This document shows positions 56,989-64,000 of a DNA stretch of 64,000 bases, in pieces. Numbering within the stretch: the first letter of the stretch is position 1; each line of letters opens with the position of its first letter. The DNA lies in NCBI GenBank assembly GCA_903831295.1, contig CAIKXA010000013.1, positions 1 through 64,000 on the forward strand. The letters are read 5' to 3'. Under the pieces are notes generated by a model. It had not been told where the DNA came from and did not search any database. It worked only from the letters and a program-made list of their open reading frames with translations. Position numbers and translations under genes: made by a program. Source of the stretch: an uncultured bacterium (GTDB lineage: Bacteria > Planctomycetota > Phycisphaerae > Phycisphaerales > SM1A02).

Positions 56989-57312
56989 TTGCCAAATAGT
57001 AAATCAGCTGAAAAAAGAGTCCGTCAAAATAAGAAGCAAAACGCCGTCAACAATCACCGCAAGCGGTTGATCAAGGAAAGCACGCGCCAGTTCATGGCCG
57101 CGGTGCAAGCTGGCGATCTTGCCAAGGCCGAACAAGAATTGCGCGGTGCGACCGCGATCTTGGATCGAGTGGCCGGCAAACGAACCATCCATCCAAACAC
57201 GGCAGCACGGCGCAAGAGCCTGCTCGCTCGTCGTTTGAATGCGTTGCGTTCGCCGAAAGCCGCCGCGCCAACGACCAAGCAAAGCAAGTCTAAAGCCAGC
57301 AAATCCGCTTGA
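56989..57312 (+). CDS. rpsT: 30S ribosomal protein S20
   Basis: PNSKSAEKRVRQNKKQNAVNNHRKRLIKESTRQFMAAVQAGD...GKRTIHPNTAARRKSLLARRLNAL; TTG start inferred. Confidence 0.9.
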   Translation: MPNSKSAEKRVRQNKKQNAVNNHRKRLIKESTRQFMAAVQAGDLAKAEQELRGATAILDRVAGKRTIHPNTAARRKSLLARRLNALRSPKAAAPTTKQSKSKASKSA

Positions 57313-58094
57313 GACGAAAATCGGTTCGCGCCGTCGCCACCGCTTCGCGGGTGAATTATGCGCAGGACTCAAATCGTCCTTTGGAGATGCTCGCATTTTT
57401 GGCGCCGCTTGTTGCCTTTTATGAACTTGGTCTTGTGTTTTGGTTGCGAAGCGACCAACTTGTTTTGGACAACAAAGCGCACAGTGGCTTGGTGAATTTT
57501 TTTCGGCTTTTTGGAGTGCGCGCTGAAAATCTTCATGTTTCGGCAATGTCGTTGCCATCCATAGCGCTGATTTTAACTTTATTGATTTGGCAGATCGTGG
57601 CCCGGTTTCCATGGAGAATTCGTTGGCGCACGATTCCGTTGATGTGGTTGGAAAGTTTCGCGCTGTCGGCGCCATTGCTTGTGGTGGCGATGGTGATTGG
57701 TCGAACTCATTTTTTATTCGCGGACAATCAAGTGGGCGACGCGTCCATTCGATCGCTTGATGTTGTGGCCAAGGCCTCCATGGCCGTGGGCGCGGGGATT
57801 TATGAGGAATTACTTTTTCGTATGGCGGTTTTGGGCGGCTTGCACATGCTGCTCTTTGACGTGGCAAAAATGAAGGATCAGCACGCTTGGGTGATCGGGT
57901 TGCTGGTGAGTTCGATTTTATTCACGGTGTACCACCCCATTCGCGACACGACTGGAGCGCTGCAGTGGGGCCATGTGATATTTTTAATGTTGGCTGGGAT
58001 TTGGTTTGGAGTTGTTTTTCAACTACGTGGATTTGGCGTTGTCGCGGGTACGCACGCCGCATACGACGCCACCGCTTTGCTATTTGTGGGTTGA
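57309..58094 (+). CDS. CPBP (CAAX/Abi) family intramembrane metalloprotease
   Basis: IYEELLFRMAVLGG, ILFTVYHP, GTHAAYDATALLF motifs. Confidence 0.85.
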   Translation: MRRKSVRAVATASRVNYAQDSNRPLEMLAFLAPLVAFYELGLVFWLRSDQLVLDNKAHSGLVNFFRLFGVRAENLHVSAMSLPSIALILTLLIWQIVARFPWRIRWRTIPLMWLESFALSAPLLVVAMVIGRTHFLFADNQVGDASIRSLDVVAKASMAVGAGIYEELLFRMAVLGGLHMLLFDVAKMKDQHAWVIGLLVSSILFTVYHPIRDTTGALQWGHVIFLMLAGIWFGVVFQLRGFGVVAGTHAAYDATALLFVG

Positions 58095-58236
58095 TAAAGA
58101 ACTGATTTTATGTCGGGCTTACTCAGACGCGTTCATTCAGGCTTATTTCAAATCAATTTTCAAGTTGGTTGGCGGCGTTTACGGCAAGGGTGAGAGCTGT
58201 TTCCAATTCCATCTCTGATTGCGTTACTCTTGCCGC

Positions 58237-58755
58237 ATGGTTGAGCAAACTCCTGCATTGAACATTCAACTTTTAATTCTGGACGCCGACGGCGTGCTCA
58301 CTGACGGCGGAATTTTTGTCGACGATCAGGGAAACGAAACGAAGCGTTTCAATGTGCGGGATGGATTCGCAATTCGCGCGTGGCTTGCGGCGCGCAAAGA
58401 AATCGCCGTGATCACCGGCCGTGGAGGACTAGCGTTGCGCCATCGATTGAATGGACTGGGCGTGAAAAATTTAATTTCCGCCAGTGGGCCCAAGAAAAAA
58501 GTTCTTGAGGATCTTCTGCAACAGCTTGGAATTGCGGCGCAAAATACGGCGGTGATGGGTGATGATCTGCCCGATCTGCCAATGTTGAAGATGGTTGGAT
58601 TTCCAATGGCGGTTGCCGATGCGACGCCGGAAATTAAGGCGGCGGCCAAGTGGCACTCCACCAAAAATGGTGGGAACGGGGCAGTGCGGGAAGCCGTGGA
58701 ATTTTTGCTGAAATCATCGGGAGAATGGGACAAAGCCGTGGAGGGTTGGGGCTGA
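58237..58755 (+). CDS. kdsC: 3-deoxy-D-manno-octulosonate 8-phosphate phosphatase (HAD)
   Basis: LLILDADGVLTDGGIFVDDQGNETKRFNVRDGFAIR, VITGRGGLALRHRLNGLGV, MGDDLPDLPMLKMVGFPMAVADA. Confidence 0.9.
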   Translation: MVEQTPALNIQLLILDADGVLTDGGIFVDDQGNETKRFNVRDGFAIRAWLAARKEIAVITGRGGLALRHRLNGLGVKNLISASGPKKKVLEDLLQQLGIAAQNTAVMGDDLPDLPMLKMVGFPMAVADATPEIKAAAKWHSTKNGGNGAVREAVEFLLKSSGEWDKAVEGWG

Positions 58756-61700
58756 TGTCCAAGCGGCGAAACCGGTTGCTGCCTTGGATTGCGGCGGCGG
58801 TTGGATTGTTGATTGGCTTGATCCTGATCGTGGTCGCTTCGCAAGTGAGCGATGCTCCATCCTCCGCCAAACGAACGCCGCGCATTGTGGACGCCAAAGA
58901 TATTCCCAAGCCCGAAGCGCTCACCAGCGATGAATCGCAAAGCACGACGAAAGTTTTACAAGCAGATCAAATTTCTTTGCAGTCAGGCGCGTGGGTGCAA
59001 GTGGCGGATGACAAGGGGCGCTTGGAGCAGCAATATCACGCCACTCGAATTGATCCAGAGCCTGACAAGTGGTTGCGCATGCAATCACCACAAGCCGTCA
59101 TGTTTCCTTCGGGCGGTCGCATTGTCACCATGAGCGCCGATCGCGGGCGCATGCGGGTTCCCAAGCGCGCTTTGGAAAGCGGTCAGCTTGAAGGGCATGT
59201 TGTGATTCAAGTTTTCAAGCCAGTCGATGGCCGCGAGATTGATCTTGCAAAAGATCAACCCACAATAAAAATTATCGCGCCCGAGGCCAGCTTTGACAGC
59301 GTGCTTGGTGAAGTTCGTTGCGACAAGTCGGTGAAAGTAGTCACCGAAGCGCTCCGTTTTGAGGGCGAGGGGCTGACCATGTTGTTGACCGAGGATGGAA
59401 AGGGAATTGAGCGCCTCACGGTGGAGCGGCCGCTTTCTCCGATTGAAATTGAGCGGGTTGTGGCTGCCGCGCCCGCCAAATCAACAGACTTACAACCTGC
59501 ATCAACACCAATGCAATCTTCTTCCGCAACTACGGCAACCCAGTCAACCACCACGCCAAAATCTACGGCGCAGCCAGCCCAGCCAATCTCCGCTTCAACG
59601 CCTACCGCAATCGCAAACGCGGCCGCCAATAAAACTTCCGATAAAGTTGCCCAGATCGATTCCGCGTCCAAGGTTGATCCCGCGGCGGCCAAGCGTTTTT
59701 ATAAATTAATTTTGGAGAACGATGTGCGCGTGTTGCGGACCTCAACCGAGGGCAATGCCCGCATTGATGGAGATCGACTTGCGATCATTTTCAGCATGGA
59801 AAGCGACGCCGTGGGGCAGAATCTCACGCGCGCATTTCCAATGCCATCAGGGCAGGCCCCGGACGAGTTCATGACATCAAGCGTTGACTGGCGCGTGTCG
59901 CCTTTGATATTCGCCATGTCCGCGGCGGAGGTTCAGCCTGATCACATTCAAATTCAGTATCGCGGACGGTTGGTCATGACGGTGGTGACGGATGCGGCCG
60001 ACAAGTTGCCCAATTCCGACGATGTCAGACTTGACATAGAGGGAATGCCGGCGAAGTTGTACGACGAAAAGAGCCTGGCTCGAATTGATTGCGGGAGCAT
60101 GCGCTATCAATCGGGAACTGAGATGGTGTCGTTGCGCGGCTACGCCAACAAGCCATTTTTACTTGTGAGCCCGCGCCTGGATCTTGAGGGCCAAGCGTTT
60201 GATCTTGCCCGCAAGTCTGGGCAAGGACATTTGCAAGGCGCTGGGCGAATGCGTATTGGAAGCGGTGACGCGGCGGTTGCAGCTATGGCCGCGGCTCCAA
60301 ACGTGGCGCAACAAGCGATACAAAGTGGCGATCCATCAAACGCAATTATGGGGCCGCCGGATTCAGGCGCGAGCGCGCGCACGGTTCGCATTCAATGGAC
60401 CAAGTCGGTTGATTTGGAATTTGAGCCGGGAGAAAATTCCAACAAACTGTACAAAGCGGATTTTAATGGCGACGTGAACGCCGACGCCGAAGAGGTTCGC
60501 ATGGTGGCCCAAAGACTGTTGGTGAATTGTTTCAAAACCGGCAAGGGATCGGCCGTGGAACGCATTTTTGCCGACGGCGGCGCGATGGCTATTCGCCAGC
60601 CGGAAGGTTCCAGCTTGTCGGCCAAGACAATCGATCTATCCATGGAGCAAACTGAAAATGGAAGTTCCAAGGCCAAGCGATTGCTGGCCACTGGTGGAGT
60701 GGAGGCGCAAGACAAGGGGCAGCGATTATGGACCGACTCGCTGGATTGCTCTTTCCGTCCCGTGGTTGGAAAAGATTCCGCAACTGAAAATATGGAGTTG
60801 TCGGTTGTGCAATCCAAGGGTGCGGTGCAAGCGTTGCTGGCCGAGGACGCGCGTTTGTGGGCCGCCACAATGGACGCGGATATTCCCGCCAAGCGTGTCG
60901 CGTTGCGCGGACCAGATTTATTGTTGGTGCGAGGAAATGTTGTCGCCGATGTGATGAATGAACTCACGGTGGACGAGGATTCCGGCGCTGCGATCGCGCC
61001 TGGCGCTGGCCGTTTTCGATATTGGCCCAAGGCCATCTCGGATTCCGCGGCGCATCCGGTTGCTCGTCCTGTGATTCCAGAGAAGCCGCAAATGGAGGCG
61101 TTATGGAATGAGGGATTCAAGTATGAGAAAGATAAAGTTGGCCGCGCCACGCTTGATGTGCGCGGCAATGTTCGCGCAACCGCGGATCGCACCGTGCGTG
61201 AACTGGATCAATTCACGGCAAATCAAGCCATTTTAACTTTGGGCCGCGACACCAATGCTTTGGAGCAAGCGGGAGACGCAGCCAAACGAAGTGGATTGAG
61301 TTCCGAAACTTCTTCGTTGCAAGAAATTCATGGACTTGGCGAAGTTCGAATTGAAAGCCGCGGTTGGGGCCGCGACGATCGCACCGATGAGCCGCGCTTG
61401 TTTCGCTTGATGTCCAGTGAGGTGATTCATAATGTGATCACTGGCGAGTCGAATGTTCCAACTGGCGGCACCATGTTGATCTTTGACCGCGACGATGATG
61501 GAGCCAAAGCCGCTGCGCCATCATTGTTTGACGCGCGCGGTTCGACGCGATTTCTTTGGGAAACTTCATTGGTGATGAAGCGGGAAGGCAACTCGCGCTA
61601 CCGCATCACGCTTGATGGAGGTGTTGAATTGATACACGCTGGATTGCGCGCGCAAGACACATTGACATTAACGGCGGATCAATTGGAAAATACTGTGGAG

Positions 61701-62012
61701 CGTGCGGAGGCCGCGCCAGTGAAGGCGGACGCCACCGAGGCGACGCCGGTTGATTTTGGGGCGCCGGTGAAATTGTTGCGCATTCGCGCGCTTGGAAGGG
61801 TATTTGTAAGGACGCCTGATGTGGATGTGGAGTGCGACGCGTTTGATTACGACTTGCGAACCAAAGTGGCGACGCTTTCGGCGCGGGCGGGTCGAACCAT
61901 CACCATCATGCAAAAGGGAAAGGGTTCTCCCATCAAAGCGGAGGCCGCGGTGTGGGATTTAGACAATGGCCGCGTGCGCGTGACCAACGCCGCCGGAAGT
62001 TCATTCCGTTAA
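58755..62012 (+). CDS. Very large LptC/OstA(LptA)-like LPS transport protein
   Basis: About 1085 aa; N-terminal TM anchor; repeated OstA-like blocks (LQADQISLQSGAWVQV..., IDCGSMRYQSGTEMVSLRGYA, VECDAFDYDLRTKVATLSARAG); ATGA-coupled to kdsC. Confidence 0.65.
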   Translation: MSKRRNRLLPWIAAAVGLLIGLILIVVASQVSDAPSSAKRTPRIVDAKDIPKPEALTSDESQSTTKVLQADQISLQSGAWVQVADDKGRLEQQYHATRIDPEPDKWLRMQSPQAVMFPSGGRIVTMSADRGRMRVPKRALESGQLEGHVVIQVFKPVDGREIDLAKDQPTIKIIAPEASFDSVLGEVRCDKSVKVVTEALRFEGEGLTMLLTEDGKGIERLTVERPLSPIEIERVVAAAPAKSTDLQPASTPMQSSSATTATQSTTTPKSTAQPAQPISASTPTAIANAAANKTSDKVAQIDSASKVDPAAAKRFYKLILENDVRVLRTSTEGNARIDGDRLAIIFSMESDAVGQNLTRAFPMPSGQAPDEFMTSSVDWRVSPLIFAMSAAEVQPDHIQIQYRGRLVMTVVTDAADKLPNSDDVRLDIEGMPAKLYDEKSLARIDCGSMRYQSGTEMVSLRGYANKPFLLVSPRLDLEGQAFDLARKSGQGHLQGAGRMRIGSGDAAVAAMAAAPNVAQQAIQSGDPSNAIMGPPDSGASARTVRIQWTKSVDLEFEPGENSNKLYKADFNGDVNADAEEVRMVAQRLLVNCFKTGKGSAVERIFADGGAMAIRQPEGSSLSAKTIDLSMEQTENGSSKAKRLLATGGVEAQDKGQRLWTDSLDCSFRPVVGKDSATENMELSVVQSKGAVQALLAEDARLWAATMDADIPAKRVALRGPDLLLVRGNVVADVMNELTVDEDSGAAIAPGAGRFRYWPKAISDSAAHPVARPVIPEKPQMEALWNEGFKYEKDKVGRATLDVRGNVRATADRTVRELDQFTANQAILTLGRDTNALEQAGDAAKRSGLSSETSSLQEIHGLGEVRIESRGWGRDDRTDEPRLFRLMSSEVIHNVITGESNVPTGGTMLIFDRDDDGAKAAAPSLFDARGSTRFLWETSLVMKREGNSRYRITLDGGVELIHAGLRAQDTLTLTADQLENTVERAEAAPVKADATEATPVDFGAPVKLLRIRALGRVFVRTPDVDVECDAFDYDLRTKVATLSARAGRTITIMQKGKGSPIKAEAAVWDLDNGRVRVTNAAGSSFR

Positions 62013-62791
62013 AGTTGCGAGCGAATTTCCCAAAGGTCGGGAAAGCTTGGCTGAAATAGAGTCGCGCGTAAATAGGCCACGCCTGAAGATCCGCCCGTTC
62101 CAGTTTTTGTGCCAATGGTTCGCTCAACCATCTTCACATGTCGATAGCGCCACTCTTGAATTCCCTCGTCAAAGTCAACCAACATTTCGCACATTCCACG
62201 AAGCGGACCGGGCTTGTGGTACACGCGCAGCAGCAGTTCTTGCAGTTCTGGATCTGAAATTGTCGCCGCGGTTGCCTCGCGTTGCAGCGCGGAAGTAGGC
62301 ACATTTTCACCCATTTTTGCAAGACATTGAATGAAACCAGACCACAGTGTTGGAAGTTTGGCGTGTTCTTCCAGCGCCAGGCGCTCGGCGCTTGCCGCGG
62401 GGTAGCGCTCAATTACTTTCAGATTTCTTTTGCCCAGAAAAAATTCAAACGCACGAAATTGCCAACTTTGAAATCCACTGGCGTTGGTGAGAAAATTTCG
62501 AAACGCCAAAAACGAAACTGGCGTCATGGTTTCAAGCACATCGATTTGCGCCACCATGGTCTTGAGAATTTTCAACATGCGCGCCAATGTGGACGCGGCC
62601 TCCTCCAAGCGACCTTGCGCCAGAAGTTCGCGCAGGTGTTGGCCTTCATGGAGTTGCTGCTTGAACCACAATTCATACACTTGGTGAATGATGATGAATA
62701 AAGTTTCATCATGCTCCACCGGAGTGCCGACTGGTTGTTGCAGGGAAAGTAATTCTTGAACTTTTAGATATTGACCGTAGGTGATGTCCAC
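62009..62791 (-). CDS. kynA: Tryptophan 2,3-dioxygenase
   Basis: YGQYLKVQELLSLQQPVGTPVEHDETLFIIIHQVYELWFKQQLHE; FRNFLTNASGFQSWQFRAFEFFLGKRN; C-terminal GTKTGTGGSSGVAYLRATLFQPSFPDLWEIRS. GTG start inferred. Confidence 0.93.
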   Translation of the reverse strand: MDITYGQYLKVQELLSLQQPVGTPVEHDETLFIIIHQVYELWFKQQLHEGQHLRELLAQGRLEEAASTLARMLKILKTMVAQIDVLETMTPVSFLAFRNFLTNASGFQSWQFRAFEFFLGKRNLKVIERYPAASAERLALEEHAKLPTLWSGFIQCLAKMGENVPTSALQREATAATISDPELQELLLRVYHKPGPLRGMCEMLVDFDEGIQEWRYRHVKMVERTIGTKTGTGGSSGVAYLRATLFQPSFPDLWEIRSQL

Positions 62792-64000
62792 GGTCGAAGC
62801 ATACCGCTGTGGCGAGTTGATGGAGTGTCCAACGCGCAATTCAGGCCAAGCTCCGCGCACAGAAGCCGCGCGGTGATTTGGGATGAGAGAAAAATGACTG
62901 GCAACCCTGAGCCTGGATGCGTTCCGCCTCCGACAAACCACGTGGATTCAACGCCGCGCATTTTGTGTTGCGGTCGCTTGTGCAGCATTTGTCCCAGCGT
63001 GTGCGCCAAATTGAACGTGGCGCCAAATTGAATTCCTTCGGCGGCCCAATCATTGGGGGTGATATGTTTCTCGGCGCGGATGCGGCCGCGGATATCGCCA
63101 ACTCCAAACACAGTCTCAAGTTGGTCCAGCGTTCTCTCGCGCAAGATTGCGCTACTCGGATTCCAGTCCACGTGATTCACGCCTGGTTGCGTGTTGGGAG
63201 TGGGCACCAAAATGTACAGCGCGCTGTGTCCGCTAGGCGCCATCGAAGCGTCAAGGCGCGATGGATTGCAGACATACATCGACGGATCCTCGCTCAACAC
63301 GCCATTGGTGGAAATGTCGCGCAAATTTTGCTCATACTGTCGGCTGGCGTAAATGGTGTGGTGGGGAAGTTCAATCTCGCCGTCCACTCCCAGATACATC
63401 ATGAAGGTGGAGCAGGAATATTTTTTGCGGTCGATATTTTGGTCGCTCCAAGCGCCGCGCAACGGTTCAGGAATCATGCGTTTCATAGCGGAGGCGGCGT
63501 CTGCGTTGATGACCACGTGCTTGTGTCGATGCAGGTCGCCATTCACGCGCACGCCCACGGCTTGACGGCCTTCAAATTCTAATGTGTCCACGGGTGAATT
63601 GAAATGAAATCGCACACCAAGTTCCTGCGCCATCTCGCGCATGGCGTTCATAATGGCGTTGCATCCGCCGCGTGGATGCCAAATTCCATATTCATATTCA
63701 ATGAAGGGGAGAATGCTGAACAGTTCAGGGCACTCGAATGGGCTCATGCCCAAATATTTGCTTTGAAATGAAAGCGCCAGGCGAATGTGCGGATTATGGA
63801 AATAGCCGCGCAAGTGGTCGTACAAACTTTGCCAGGGTCGAAGTTGCGTTCCAGCGCGCATGTTGTCCACGGTGCACAAATCCAACACACTGCGAATGGG
63901 ATTGCGCAGCAATGGAGTCATGGCTTGGAGTTTGCGGCGGTTGTCACTGATAAACTTTAGAAACGCGGGTCCATCATGAGGTTCAATGGCGCTCAGGCGT
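62764..64000 (-). CDS. Phytoene desaturase (CrtI/CrtN-like) FAD-dependent amine oxidase, 5' end truncated by window edge
   Basis: Frame stays open to 64000 (RLSAIEPHDGPAFLKFISDNRRKLQAMTPLLRN...); YEYGIWHPRGGCNAIMNAMREMAQELG and GGGTHPGSGLPVIFLSSQITARLL are desaturase signatures. Confidence 0.87.
   Translation of the reverse strand, partial: RLSAIEPHDGPAFLKFISDNRRKLQAMTPLLRNPIRSVLDLCTVDNMRAGTQLRPWQSLYDHLRGYFHNPHIRLALSFQSKYLGMSPFECPELFSILPFIEYEYGIWHPRGGCNAIMNAMREMAQELGVRFHFNSPVDTLEFEGRQAVGVRVNGDLHRHKHVVINADAASAMKRMIPEPLRGAWSDQNIDRKKYSCSTFMMYLGVDGEIELPHHTIYASRQYEQNLRDISTNGVLSEDPSMYVCNPSRLDASMAPSGHSALYILVPTPNTQPGVNHVDWNPSSAILRERTLDQLETVFGVGDIRGRIRAEKHITPNDWAAEGIQFGATFNLAHTLGQMLHKRPQHKMRGVESTWFVGGGTHPGSGLPVIFLSSQITARLLCAELGLNCALDTPSTRHSGMLRPWTSPTVNI

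Noticed and set aside
57004-57867. 287-aa minus-strand ORF
   Set aside because: Antisense to rpsT and the CPBP protease; composition is shadow-like.
62917-63582. 221-aa plus-strand ORF
   Set aside because: Antisense to the CrtI-like desaturase; no supporting motifs.
1-64000. tRNA, rRNA, tmRNA or mobile elements
   Set aside because: Looked for conserved cores and transposase/integrase motifs in the gaps and ORFs; none seen by eye. A tRNAscan/Infernal run is needed to exclude small RNAs.

Overview
The 64 kb window is gene-dense bacterial chromosome with about 55 supportable CDSs, almost all housekeeping. I see no rRNA, tRNA, CRISPR array, transposase, integrase or phage cluster. The gene set suggests Planctomycetota, possibly Phycisphaerae-like (inference): dockerin-type repeats on a secreted protein, a DUF1559-like pseudopilin module, fliW-csrA, hopanoid genes, and a murC-murB-ddl-ftsQ cluster without ftsA/ftsZ. 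Recognisable blocks are NAD-glutamate dehydrogenase (partial at the left edge, absent from the ORF track), ribF, nrnA-like, an MMPL/HpnN-like RND protein, pyrC, uvrC, rnd, rlmN, fdx-iscX, cls, greA, ftsQ-ddl-murB-murC, an NtrC-type regulator, lptF/lptG, fliW-csrA, rplT-rpmI, an ECF sigma with a putative anti-sigma, hpnH, trpF, gltA, eno, a serA-like gene, nuoDEF, ybeY-corC, lptB, a pagL-like gene, galE, an lpxL-like gene, rpsT, kdsC, a giant LptC/OstA-like protein, tryptophan 2,3-dioxygenase and a CrtI-like desaturase (partial at the right edge). I did not find a clear-cut new multi-gene defence or mobile system. Best leads: (1) an MBL-fold hydrolase split by one in-frame UAG with an intact, homologous-looking C-terminus after it; (2) a Cys-rich lipoprotein with 'SPGAVSETK' repeats and its own regulatory signals; (3) an ECF sigma coupled to a membrane protein that looks like an anti-sigma/DUF1559 pseudopilin fusion; (4) a CsrA-like hairpin holding the fliW Shine-Dalgarno, with an SD-less csrA downstream; (5) a 0.7 kb non-coding island with a promoter-to-terminator sRNA candidate; (6) a 77-aa ORF between nuoE and nuoF; (7) active-site or domain deviations in UvrC, YbeY and a subtilase-like protein.
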